Assembly (NCBI GenBank): GCA_025602905.1
Contig: JAHLKI010000002.1
Coordinates: forward strand, 124,001-188,000
Direction of reading: 5' to 3'
Length of the DNA stretch: 64,000 nucleotides
Origin: Phlyctochytrium arcticum
Taxonomy: Eukaryota; Chytridiomycota; Chytridiomycetes; Chytridiales; Chytridiaceae
A model generated the notes under the pieces. That model was not told the origin of the DNA, did not search any database, and worked only from the letters and a program-made list of their open reading frames with translations. Both the position numbers and the translations under genes were made by a program. Positions 19,561 to 30,900 of the stretch are shown in pieces. The number at the start of each line of letters is the position of its first letter. Positions within the stretch are counted from its first letter, which is position 1.

Positions 19561-20119
19561 GGGACGAGTAAAGGACACGCTGCACGGCCTGCTCAACAGC
19601 CACCGTGCAATTCTCGATGTTTTCGCCCCCGGCTGAGGCCGGGTGCAATGCTTCCTTTACTTAAAATCTGTCCGGTACAGTGCCTCCTTTACTTAAAATC
19701 TGACGGGACTTTATCAATTCAATTCAGACAAAATATAATACAGTAATACAATCCATTCAACCAATCAAAGGGTTAGTCAGAGTAGTCTTCCTCATCATCA
19801 TTAATCTCTTCACTGTCCGACTCTTCTTCATTGTAGTCAGTAGGCAGATGCGACATGTCCAGGCCAAGTTCCTTAATCCTCTGAGATGCGGTACTTAGAA
19901 TACCTCCTGCAGCCGTAACTGTGAGATGCCGTCCATGGTACCGTCAGATGTGTTCTAAGAGTTTCATGAAGGCCACTCCTCCATTATGGCGAGACTCCTT
20001 GACGTAAACACGCCACCACATGTGCTCCAAAAAGTAAAGGAGGCATTGCACCCGGAACTCCCCGAGCGGAGACTTTCAGAATTGCACGGTGGCCGTGCAG
20101 CGTGTGCTTTACTCTTCCC
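19561..20119. mobile_element. 559-bp DNA transposon with long TIRs and 8-bp TSD
   Basis: The left arm starts GGGACGAGTAAAGGACACGC at 19561. The right arm, in reverse complement from 20119, starts GGGAAGAGTAAAGCACACGC. The similarity continues through TGCACGGCC, ACCGTGCAATTCT and CCGGGTGCAATGC to CCTTTACTT, about 85-100 bp per arm. The element is flanked by a perfect 8-bp duplication AAAGACTA (19553-19560 and 20120-20127). An 8-bp target duplication fits hAT and KDZ/Zisupton-type DNA transposons. Inside, the minus strand retains a coding-like end (AAGGILSTASQRIKELGLD, then MSHLPTDYNEEESDSEEIN). It therefore looks like an internally deleted, non-autonomous copy that kept the 3' end of a larger transposase gene. 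Confidence 0.85.
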
Positions 20120-20178
20120 AAAGACTAAGTACGCCGAAGAATAGTACGGTGCGTTGCTGGCTATATGCTAGCAAATTC

Positions 20179-20902
20179 CTAGTTGAAAGACACGCAGCGG
20201 GTGCAATCACAGCGAACGGGATGGAAGTGCGAGCGGCCTTTCAGTCTGTGATTGTCTGTGTTGTAGTCGTCAGCGCTATCCATATTGGGGTGTTGTCGGC
20301 TGGACGGCGAAGGAGCAGGGGTTGGAGCAGCTGCATTGACTTCCATTGCCACTTGACGTAAATCACGATAGAGTTCTCGATCTGGCACACGAATGCCTGA
20401 AGTAGCGATCCCGGTATTGATGTGCAGGTTCCACTTTTACAAATAGTCTTCCAAGTGCCCCTCCGTCCATTTTCGATTGTTCGGACCAAGAGTTGCATTC
20501 CAATGATTGACCCAGGTGAAAAGGGATGTTTTTTGCTTCTCTCCCGCCATTGAGGAAGGATCGAAGGATGTCATCCATCGTAACTACTCGGACTCAAACT
20601 TGAGCCTTTCCTCTGCAGTTTCTATCGGAAATACTGCCTCCGCTGACCCCAGTAACTCCAGCGCAAAAAAACCTAGCGGATTGTGTTGGCTCCGGAAGAA
20701 TGCCCTCGCTAGGATTGCGTTCTTGGAATTGGCGTTTGAGCTGGCTCTCAAAGCCGGCTCTGGTGGTGGGGCGGATACGGTCGTCTAATGACGTGTACCA
20801 AGACTTGGCCGCGTCCTTAAGGTAGCGACCAATGTAGGCGACATATCCGCGGCCGATCCGCTTAGAATCGGTCCCCGCGCCTGGATGGTCGTGGTACATC
20901 AT
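20179..20902 (-). pseudogene. Retrotransposon gag-like fragment
   Basis: The minus strand encodes YVAYIGRYLKDAAKSWYTSL, then DDRIRPTTRAGFESQLKRQF and QERNP. This matches the capsid region of Ty3/gypsy-type Gag proteins, where a W...L block is followed by F...L...F. A downstream piece in another frame (DRELYRDLRQVAMEVNAAAP) could be the next part of the same gene. No protease, reverse transcriptase, integrase or long terminal repeat was seen nearby. The copy is fragmentary and frame-broken. Confidence 0.5.
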
Positions 20903-21119
20903 TAGGCTCGGACAACTCTAGTGTCGTAACTTCTTCACGCGTGACTTCTGACAACGGGCGGACTTGTTCTCGGCCGTTGGCGTCAGATTTATGACGAAAT
21001 GTGATCAACCCTCCTCGCTCACCGGTGTCGTGATACATGTAGACGATGGGCCAGGCTGGAAAAGGTGTACTGTCGCTTGTCATTGCCACAATGTTCTGGA
21101 TTTCGTCACATTAGATACT

Positions 21120-21700
21120 GAGCGTAATGGCCTCCAACCGTTTTCGGTGAACCACGGTTTTGTACGGATTCTACCGACGATTGAAATCCAAGAGTGCGTA
21201 ATGTGCCATCTCAGGGGATTTGGCTGTTCGAGAAATCAAAACCAACTTTTGCTTGTGGTATCCTTCGATAGCATTCGTGCCCTGTATGCATCGCCATATG
21301 GGTAGCCCAGAGTCCGATCGCCCATTTTCGTAGTATAGATGAAGATCATTCATGTCGCTCAAGCAGCCTTTACGAACATGTTCCAGTAGATTTTCCCAAT
21401 GCTTCGTGGCCGCGATGTTGAACAATGGGGCTTGTGTCTTGGGATCTGGAACGTCTGATATACAAGTGAAACACATGTTGCAGACGATTCAGGAGCTCTG
21501 CTTGTTCTGGGATGACCCTTCCCCATTACACCATGCATGTGGCAGACCAGGCGTCCTTGCGATTCCTCTGCAAAGTAAAGTGTCTCCGGGTGGCCAAAAA
21601 TCCCCCTTTTCCGATGGGGCCGCTTTTTTTCCACATCCCACCCAAACTTGGTTTCAATCAGCACTCTGGGATTGGTATCTAAATGATCCCGCGCTTTCAC
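21120..21700 (-). pseudogene. Transposase-like fragment with RGTN-type motif
   Basis: Minus-strand frames encode RVLIETKFGWDVEKK and LVCHMHGVMGKGHP and, in another frame, NIAATKHWENLLEHVRKGCL, then LPIWRCIQGTNAIEGYHKQ and AHYALLDFNRR. The WRC.(R)GTN..EG.H block followed by a leucine-rich L.DFN.R(WN) segment recalls the C-terminal end of transposases common in fungal transposons. I cannot name the superfamily. Frame changes between the blocks show that the copy is dead. It joins directly to the helicase fragment upstream. Confidence 0.45.
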
Positions 21701-22075
21701 TGTCCTACAGGATGTGGCACCCTGTGGTATTCCAATCCCTCTATGTACAGTGGTCCCTCCTATGGCAGCGGCCGCGTACCCACTAGGTGCCATGATTTTG
21801 ACGGAACCTATACCAAAATGCCCCTCTATTTGCTGTATAATCGCGACTACGATCCCGGATTTGCCGGTGCCTCCCGGTCCGGTTACAATGCTCAGGCGTT
21901 CAGATTCCGGGCAGGGCATTCTTGCGAACACTGGTGCGCATATCATCGAAAAGGCCGCCTTTTGTAATGGATTTAGAGTATACTGCTCGAACATGTTCCG
22001 GAATTCGGATTTTATTTCCTGCGACAGTTTGACTGAGGAAGTAGTTGACCGAAGATATTCTCACGCGAAAAAATA
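21700..22075 (-). pseudogene. Truncated Helitron/PIF1-type helicase
   Basis: The minus strand encodes LNPLQKAAFSMIC, a Walker A block SIVTGPGGTGKSGIVVAI, and KIMAPSGYAAAAIGGTTVHR with GIGIPQG. This is the N-terminal start of a PIF1-family helicase domain as found at the C-terminal half of Helitron RepHel proteins, where the Q-motif, GGTGKS and APTG.AA..I.G.T.H are conserved. The reading frame continues into unrelated sequence after about 100 residues, so the Walker B and later motifs are missing. The Rep nuclease half is not present. Confidence 0.75.
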
Positions 22076-22238
22076 AGGGAACTGACTCAACTGAGACCCA
22101 AACACATCAAGAAAAAAGCATGGATGAACCAAGAAAGAAAACAGAAAGATATGAAAAAGAATACAGTTACAAAATAATGATGATGATGAGAAAAGTGTTC
22201 ATACGCCGGTAACTAATATCGGAGATAAAATGTACATA

Positions 22239-24916
22239 TCAAGACTCGGCACGCAGCTCCCGGACTTCCTCGCGCAAATCCCGTACTTCAGCCAATAACT
22301 GGATAACAGCCTTCTCCATCGAAAAGGTATCCGGTACAGAGACTTCATTCCCTTTCATCAACTTCGTATCACTCTCTCCACTGCCACTTCCACTCGATGT
22401 CGTAGTCGTAACATCGGCAGCAGTGACAGGCGCAGGACCCCGATACAACCGTGCATACTCGCCATCAATCTCCTCCTCCATGCGTTCTTTATCTTCCACC
22501 AGTGTCCAGTTGGCAGCCGTTCCCTCCGGATACAAATTTTCGACGGTGGCGATAATGACGTTGATCGGGAATGCGGCAAGAATCCAGATCCAGCGGAGGA
22601 AGGAGACGTAGGAGTTGTAGGAGAGACAGAGGCGGGGGAGGGGGAGGGCAATAACTTCGATTAAGTTGATGGGGGGGACGAAGGGGTATTGGGTGGGCAG
22701 GAGGAAGAAGCCAAGAACCTGTTCGGGAGGTGTGAGATTTGGGTTATGTTGGGGGGGAAGGGGGTATTTTTTTACCTTGAGAGTGAATTGAACTACGTGT
22801 TGCTGAGTAGCGGCTTCGACGACTTTACTGTAACTTTGGTTGAAAAATGCCACGACTGTTCACAAGCAGTGAGTATTTCACGAAAGGAGCAAAAACGAAA
22901 TGGGTGACACGTACGCATGTTGAGCATAATGACGGTCGCCAAGACTTGAAAGAAGATCAATAAGGGTGCACCAAGGACATCATGCATTTTCTCTGCATCG
23001 CCAAAATCTGGGGCTCTGTAAAGAAGAGAGTTAAACTTAGGACAGAGTGAGAGTGTGGAAATGGTACATACTGCAGAAACGCTTTCGCTAAGATGTATAG
23101 ACCCGTAGCAAACCCTGGTCCTTCCCCGGGTTGATCGCGTGCAAGACCGGCAAATGCCTATGACGGTCGATAAGTAACTATAGGGCGTAATATGGAATGT
23201 ACATGAGCAGAGACGAACCTGGACGAAACCAATCAGGACAAAGAGGAACATGACAAAGAAAATGGCAGCATCGCGCAACATGGATCGGATAATGACGACC
23301 ATTTCTCCGAAATACCGGAATCTGAGTCAGCGACGAAAGGGTTAGTCATGTTGTCCTGCTTGTGAGTGAGTGTAGGTACATTACCCAGCCAAAGTATTAA
23401 TCCCTCTAGTCCACAGAAACACGGCATTGCACGCAAGCACATCATAAGACGCATCAATGGGGCCATGTAACGTATCTTTACTCCCACGATAGACACCAAT
23501 CATTCGGAACGTGAATGCGGTGATGAATAATACGATACTAATCAGATCGTTGCAATTGAACTGTCAAGGAGATAAAAATGTTAGTATAGGTAACCATGTA
23601 TACTCAATCTGCTTCCACTCCCCTCCCTCCCTCATCCCCACCCCTCATCCATCCATCAAACCATTCGAGTCTGTTATTTAAACGCATGCTCACCCCCCTC
23701 GCTACGCTCGGTCGTCGTATTGTTGGACCATGTGTGAAACCCGTACTGATCTTGCTCCGCAAAATTGTGTTCCTCGCTCCTTTGGAGCTTCGTCAATATC
23801 TTTTTTTCCCTCCTCGCTCCCGCTCGCATTTGATTTTGCTCCGCAAAATCGTCCGCGCCCATCCAGTTTTCCGAAGGAAAACTGGATGGGCCAGGCCTCG
23901 CTCCGCTCGCAAATTTCCCGAAGCTACGATAGGCCCTCGGGAACTCACCAAAGTCAAAAAGTAAAAGGAAGAGCCCTGAGACCAGAATTGCTTGATTTCA
24001 GCAATGGTAAAAGAGAGAACCAAAAGATACATCAGTATCTCAATCGGGTTCATTTCAACGGAGCGGTAGTTGACGACAAAGGTGAAAACAACGAGCAAGA
24101 TAAAACTAAAGATGGTTTCCGCAGCGTATTGGTACATGGGGACACGGAGTCGGCCTTCAGGGAGGGCAGCAAAACCGACTTTGACTTCGTTAGGCCAACA
24201 GTAGACTTGAATGAACCCGTCATGGTTCAGACGGTCTTCCTCAATGGCGCGGGCTATAGATTGGGTGTGAGATGCCGTTGATAAGGGATAATGTTTAGTT
24301 GAGGAGTGAGTTCTTACGAGGTTGAGGGATGATGATGCCACGCCAAATGTACTCGACACATTGTTGAACAGGGAGTTCGTTGATAAAGATGGATGCATCT
24401 GTCTCCACCGCAACTTGGAGGGCTATAATGGGGGCATGAGTATCTAAAATGTGAGAAAGAGAGAGAGCCAAGGATAAACAAACCGCTTTCAGTGGTGTGA
24501 TTGCCGCGAACCGAGTCAAATTGTCCTGTCAAGACCTCGCAGAATAGCTCTTCCTTGCCCCCTTCTTCCTGGGTGATGAGACGGACAAGCCGTACAGCCA
24601 TGATCTGGCACATGAGAGCTCTACCCTCTAAAATTTCCCCTCGATGAATACTAGCGTCGGCCAGCTCGTTGAGTTTGCGGCAAGCAGCGAGGCAGCCATA
24701 GACACATGCGCGGCGGCCCATGCTGCGTAGTTCCTTCAAGGTCTTTTCATCGATGAATTCCTTGCCGTGTTTGAGTTGGGAGAGTTTGGCGGGAGCGTGT
24801 AGACGGCGGCGGGCGAGGTCCATTGCACGGTTGCAGACATTGCGGGCCTCTGTGCTGGGAGTGGCCTGGTTGTCGCGCAGCAGGGCCACGCCTTCTTCGT
24901 TGGATCTCCGGTTCAT
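22239..24916 (-). CDS. TRPY/Yvc1-like cation channel
   Basis: A multi-exon membrane protein resembling fungal Yvc1-type TRP channels, which release vacuolar Ca2+. It starts MNRRSNEEGVALLRDNQATP. A cytosolic helical N-domain follows (MGRRACVYGCLAACRKLNEL; MCQIMAVRLVRLITQEEGGK), then SIFINELPVQQCVEYIWRG. Hydrophobic segments come next: AAETIFSFILLVVFTFVVNY, IEILMYLLVLSFTIAEIKQF, a helix after FNCNDLISIVLFITAFTFR, AAIFFVMFLFVLIGFVQAFA, and a segment after the pore-like FLQAPDFGDAEKMHDVLGAP. The C-terminal part has two hydrophobic stretches, VENLYPEG and a coiled-coil end (AEVRDLREEVRELRAES). About eight introns are inferred; the one near 23600-23950 is large and carries repeats. Ion selectivity cannot be read from the sequence. 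Confidence 0.7.
23857..23891. repeat. Perfect 16-bp inverted repeat in channel intron
   Basis: GCCCATCCAGTTTTCC (23857-23872) and its exact reverse complement (23876-23891) are separated by a 3-nt GAA loop. It sits in a 230-bp Ser/Arg-codon-like, TCGCTCC-rich stretch with the motif TTTTGCTCCGCAAAATCGT and variants near 23754 and 23834. This looks like a small element inserted in the intron. Confidence 0.7.
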
Positions 24917-25350
24917 TGTTCTGTGCTTGAGCTGGTCCAGGTGGAATCTCTCGCTTCGAGGCACCCAGAAGGATCTCTCTGAAGGGATCTCTCGAATTCC
25001 AGCGCCACTCAAAAATTCGAAAACCCCAAAACTCAAAATGGCCGTGATGTCACAACACGCGGCTCAGTCAAATTTCGAAATTTCGAAATTTCACTGAAAC
25101 AACCGGTGAGGCTTTTATAACCCTTCCGACCTGGCCAAATGTACGCTGTTACCGTTTCATCCAACTACCAAATTTATTGCGCTGGGAAGGAAGCTAGGAA
25201 TGAAGACGAACAAAAAAAGAATGTGCAGATGTACACAGGGAGGTTGGGATCTGGTAGAGAGGTCGATGAAAGGCCTGGTTGCACAGTAGAGACATGCTAT
25301 TTCACAACTCATAACTAGAAAAAACTACAATAGTCCGTAGCAAAGGCAAA
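24917..25350. other. Intergenic between channel and PGM3
   Basis: Contains the channel gene's promoter side and the 3' end of PGM3. A TTTCGAAA tandem (25069-25094) is the only notable structure. No gene was seen. Confidence 0.4.
25069..25094. repeat. Tandem palindromic TTTCGAAA motif upstream of channel gene
   Basis: The sequence AAATTTCGAAATTTCGAAAT is self-complementary and contains repeated GAAnnTTC units. It is about 155 bp upstream of the channel start. It resembles, but does not exactly match, a heat-shock element. Any regulatory role is inferred only. Confidence 0.35.
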
Positions 25351-27553
25351 CTAAAGCGTCTTGATAAACTTGGCAGGCCGCTCACCCACTCCGCCATATC
25401 CATCAAACACCAATCCACAAATAATGTTGGAGAGTTTGTCGGCGTTTTCTTGAGTGTCCGCCTCGGCATAGACACGGACCACGTCCTCGGTGCCAGAGGG
25501 ACTGAATGCAATAGAGTTATTCGAGCAAACATGCACGTATGAAAGAATTGCATCTTACCGAACAAAGGATCGACCATTCTTGAATTGGGCAACATGCTCA
25601 TTAATTTTGGCTTGTAATCCTACAGGTCGAGCCAACTCTGTATCCGCCTTGATGGCCTCAAAATTGTGTCGATTGGCGACCTACCCGAGAAACGTCTGGT
25701 AAGCACAAAGAACAAGTACGATGTCAAAGAGCGTGCTGAAATTACCTTGACCTTTTCCAGCCGGTTGGGCAGATCGGTATATGCAGCATCCCAGTCTGCC
25801 AACGATCGCTGCTTATAGGTCAAGATGGCCTCCACCATCAACATATCAGAAAGAGCATCGCCAACAGCTTGATTGACGACATCGGTCAGTGCAGCAAGGA
25901 TGGCTAGCGCTTCAACTTCCTTCTCATTTCCTCTAGATTGAAAATGTCAATTCTTCCGGAATGAGAAAGCGTGTTTTCTAGTTGATAGGTTACCCAACTG
26001 TTGTCTTGAATGCCTTGATGGCTCGTTGACTGAACAGCACCGTCCCGTGTCCATTCGCCTCAAAGTAAACACCGACGTCAAATTCCTCTGCGGCATGGTG
26101 CAAGTGCTTCACTCCAGTAGCAGTGAACACCACCGGAACTTTCTAAAAAAGAACATTGGAATCAGGCGACACAGGTCCCGTTTTTACTTTTAAGCTAGAA
26201 CGAACCAGAGTGTCCTTCACGTAACTCGTGGCACTCCCATTGGCGTACGCTGTCTGTACGAGTCCCACATTGATGTTGGGAAGCTTGGCAATCTTGACTT
26301 GCTCCATGATGAATTCGGCGGCCAAGGTCGCAAGTTTGTCACCATCCAAGAGTTTGAAACGAGCGTCTAGGATAGGAAAAGGTCATGTTAAAACCTCTAG
26401 ACAAATGAAAGTCGCGGAATATGGCTCCTCAGAACTTACCGTTATCGCAATACCAGTAGACAATACGATCGGCATCACCGTCAAGAGACGCGCACCGCAT
26501 ACCTGGTTTGAGTTCAAATCCGTCAGGTTTCCCTTGCCCAACTTTGACAAAGTCAGCTCCGGCCTAGAGTCAGAATTTGAGCAAGCGGCGCATCCACATC
26601 TCAAGAATCTTACATTCAGGTTCAATTTGGCAGGATTGGCGATATCATCGTTAAAGACTTTGATGGACAAGACGTCGTCGGTCAAGACTTTTGTGAGCGC
26701 TTGAGCAGCTGGAGCACCAATTCCATTGGCTGCATCGATGTAGAGCGTGGACGGCTTGGGTTTTCCTTGCTTTAAACCCACACCTCAGTTACATGTGTCA
26801 ATTGCCAAAATCAAGAATCATACCACAATGCGCTTGTATGCCGTTGCGAGCTTTTCGTAGTAGCCCTCCCATGTGGGCGTTCCGTAGGCCTCCGGGGTAC
26901 CTTGGGTGTTCAAGCAGCGAACCACGTAATGAAGTTGAGGGGTGGTTGCCAGGTCATAGTCGGTAATGTCCCCATCCAAGGATTTCACGCCATCAATCAA
27001 AGACGCCACAAGAGCCTGGCCACTAGGTCTGAAGTTGCGGGAGGTAAGTCATTCTGAGCCCACTCAAATCCTCATCAGGTAGCATGTATATCATACCGCG
27101 TATCCCGTGCAACAACCACTTTAGCAGGTTTGCTCATATCAATACCCTCCTTTTTCGCAATCTCAGCCACAACCCCCACAATCTCTTCTCCACTCGCAGC
27201 ATTAGCGAGTTGCGTAGCATACGCCTCCCACGATTGCACGAGCATCTCGCCCATGGGCTCCACCAATTTCACCCCATTGTCGATAGCAGGGTTATGCGAG
27301 GCAGTGACCATCACACCAATTGCTTTGCCAGAATGGGCCTTGGACCGAAGCACGGCTAGCAGACCCACGACAAACATGACAGAATCGAGAACATCAGCTC
27401 TGAAGTTGTGAAATATTAGTTACATTTTGCTTTTGAAATGGTAATGACGTGAACATACTTGGTACGGAAGCCCGCCGTGCCATAAGTAAAGGCAATGGCG
27501 GGCTTGGGGTGCTGGCTAGAAGCCTGTATTATCTTGTCTTTGTTAAAAGTCAT
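25351..27553 (-). CDS. PGM3: Phosphoacetylglucosamine mutase
   Basis: Interconverts GlcNAc-6-phosphate and GlcNAc-1-phosphate in UDP-GlcNAc synthesis, which feeds chitin, N-glycans and GPI anchors. All hexosephosphate mutase motifs are visible: YGTAGFRTK near the N-terminus, the phosphoserine loop [16 protein letters not shown], the metal loop [13 protein letters not shown], the sugar-binding [14 protein letters not shown], and the phosphate-binding [16 protein letters not shown]. The protein starts [20 protein letters not shown] and ends FIKTL. About seven short introns interrupt it. Length near 540 residues fits the eukaryotic AGM1/PCM1 family. It is divergent from the tomosyn gene. Confidence 0.95.
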
Positions 27554-27756
27554 CTTGTTTTCGTGATTGGTTTTGAAAAGGGAAAATGTCAAATTTTGGA
27601 TCTTGCGTGGTGGCTCAGCTTCGAAAGTAAACAAATGTCATCGATAATGCGCAGCATCTCAACAGTCTTTTCCTTTTTGCAAAATCTTTCCAACCTTTCA
27701 TAATACTCCGACTGTTTCAATACAAAAGTTCATATGCGCAAAGCTAAGAGGATGTG

Positions 27757-27766
27757 TATATAAAAG
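27757..27766 (+). promoter_or_regulatory. TATA-like box upstream of tomosyn gene
   Basis: TATATAAAAG lies 186 bp before the chosen ATG at 27952. The reading frame from an ATG at 27754 is open but encodes no conserved residues, so that stretch is taken as the 5' leader. Confidence 0.35.
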
Positions 27767-27951
27767 CTGGCGTTCTCAGACTGAATTCTACGCGCCGCCT
27801 ACCTCGGACCTTCCTCTGTGGTGTATCGAAGAACTTTCCCACCATCCTTCTCCAATCGCCACCACTGAAACCGTCAAGGAGGAGACGCTACCAAAAAAGA
27901 GATCTATACCCCGTCAATAGGTTATATGCCTCAAGTCTCCCAACGCCCCAA

Positions 27952-30900
27952 ATGAACTTCCTCCGTAGAATCGTATCCGGCGTCGACGACGACGTGGTGG
28001 GCCGGCCCCATACATCTTTTTCCCTCGCTTCACTCAGCAGATTGGGGTTGAAAGGAGATGCCATCTGTGTCGCCTTTGATCCTGTACAAACGCTTCTCGC
28101 GATTGGGATCTCAAATGGGGATATTTTGTTGGTTGGTAAGGGATGGGAAAAAGTGTTGAGTGTACCGACAAGTTCAGCTCCACCACCCCGGTATTTAGCA
28201 TTCAAATTCGGACAACCGTACCTGATTGCAGTGTCTACCGAGAATGAACTGTCGGTTTGGGATATCCAGACTGGAAAAGTACAAGTCGAACCCGTATCTG
28301 TGTCATCATCCAATGTCACGGCCGTCGCAGCCCCTGCTGGTGGGAAATACGTCTACTTGGGTTTATCAAATGGGGACGTGGTTGTCTACGACTGCACTAC
28401 TGGAATTCAATCCCCTTATCATATCACCTGTTCACTATCACTCGAAGAGGCGGCAATAGGTGGGAAGGCCGTCTTGAGTGTAGAGTTTAATCCCAAAGAC
28501 GCAGCGTTACTCTTGATTGGCCATACGGCAGGATTCAGCACACTGTGGCATACCACCGAGCAAGTCGTAAAGAAGAGATTTCGAATTGAGCAAGGAAAGA
28601 ATTATACTCCTGTTTGCACCATGGGGTGGCATCCCGAGGGACAGCATGTCATTGCCATTGCAGGACCCCGAATCTTCATTTGGGATACAAAGGATACCTG
28701 GCTAGATGGCTTCAAGCGGCCATCAGCCATAAAACCGTGGCGGTCCCTCCCCCTATCTCTCGACTCGAATTTGATTCAAGTTGCGTCTGGGGCCCCCGCC
28801 CGACGCATCTGGCACTGTGAAAAGCGTGGTGGGACTGATGAGGAATGCCGTATTGTCTCGACAATTGCGTGTGGTCCAGAAGAGGGACTTGAAACGCTTT
28901 CGTGGGTGACTTTACCTCCCCTGGATAAGATCAAAGAGGATACAAAATTGGATACAGGGGTGATTGTCGTTGCGCCCATCGCGAGTTTTGTGGTCGTCCC
29001 GCATATCAAGTCAACCACCGGCGGCTCGCCTGCCGTATTTTCTATTTCACTCATGGGGGACATCAACTTTTCCACTCTTGCCGATGGTGAAGGAGTGGCA
29101 TTATCACTCCCAGGATCACTCCAATTGGCCTCCTCGCCGGAAATCTCAGACTTTGCAGCATCGGATTGTTCCGAAGCTTTTGGTTGGGATATCCGCAATT
29201 CCATCTCCAAACCGTCAACATCACCCTCATTCTCAAACTACATCCAAGCCGGAACAGTCATCAACAAAAACGCCAAACATCTCTGGGACATTTTTTGTAC
29301 GCTCCATACTGATCGAATCGTCCGGTTTTGGCAGGTCGGGGTACCCGTACCCCACCATTTATTCGACTACGAGATTACTGGATCCCCCCGGTCCGACGAT
29401 GGAAGAGTCACTCTGGACGCAAGTCAACGGTCGTTTGTGGTTGTGGAAGGACATGAGTTGGTGTTATACCGATGGATGACTGCAGCTGAAGTTGAAGCTG
29501 CGTTGGAACCCGAGGAAGATATGGATGAGCTGATGAACCGGCTGGATGCTACTGTGGATGATGTGTTACGCCAAGCTGGGGATTTACAAGCGTTGGCTAA
29601 AGCGCATCATGGTAATGAACCAAGTCCGACTGATGACGACATTCCACCACCCCTTTTACCCCCACGAGACCCGAGCCCGCCGCCACCTTTGCCTCCAAGA
29701 GACCCGAGCCCGCTGAACAGTCATGATAGTATCAACCAGGATGAGCCTTTACCACCTTATAGCATTGATGCATCAACTGCTGCCCAACAAGAAACCCGCG
29801 TTCCGTCCTATACGGGGAATAATAGTACTGTCCATATTTCGGATGCGGAATTGGAGGAAAATGTGTGGGGAGACGCTACAAGCTCCAACAACACTCATCG
29901 TGTGCCCGTGGTGGCTAGCAGCAGCAACAATGATTCCTGGGACCAGCAGTCAAAGGCGTCGGGCAGCAAAACCCATGGTGATCCTTCTTCTTCGGTATCC
30001 TCTTCCTCAGGCAAACAGCAGCCGTCTGCTCGTCCACCAACACCATCGGCCGAACCACCACCACTTCCATCGGGCAATGATGAAGATCATTCCGCGCTAT
30101 TAGACAGCCCGACTTTTGCGGCACCAGTCAGGCTGGAATACATGGCTCCCAATCTAGTCTCCCAGAAGGGAGGCTGGCAACCCATCCTAAAATTCCATCA
30201 TCATGGCAACGTCACAAAACACGCGCTGGCCTCCTGGACTAATTTGTAGGTATTTTTTTTCGAAACCTGCCAATTACTTCCCCAATATTCAATTATATTT
30301 TTTTGGTAGACTTGTTACTGCTGCCGATGGGGGATTACATTTAATCCATCTGGTCTCCGGGGAGGTGACATCCACGATTGCCCCGAATGATGTTGCGTCG
30401 TTGCATGTGGCCGAGACGTATATGGAGAAAGGTAACCCGTTCTTAATATTTGTGTGGGGAGCAACAGAATGTATTCTTATCGACGCAAGTACAGAGGAGG
30501 GACTACGTATTTGTGTGTTTTTGGCCACTGACAAGGGCGCACATTTTGCCTATAGTGTCCGACTGGATGACCATAGCCAACAGTTCCTGGTCCAACCGCC
30601 TCGTAAGTTCTTCTCCATTTCCCAATTTAGAAAAGTAAAACGAGACTAAAAGAGTATACTAGTCCAAGTCTTCTCGCCAATGGAAAGTCGATCCGAACGT
30701 CCAATCATGATGGCTGTCCTTGACGACCACGGCCGGGTCATTCACCAACAATCTTCTCGAGCAGCGGGCGAACATTACCTGGTCCTGGTCCTTGCTGAGT
30801 CGATCGTCATTCTTGTTGCGGAAAATAACAAGAAGAATGAAATTGTGGCGAGTTATCGGGCACGGAGCAACCTGGTTACGATCGTGCAAGCTGGGATCAG

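Noticed and set aside
25069..25094. Heat-shock element
   Set aside because: GAAnnTTC units occur, but the spacing between units is zero rather than two bases, so it is listed only as a repeat.
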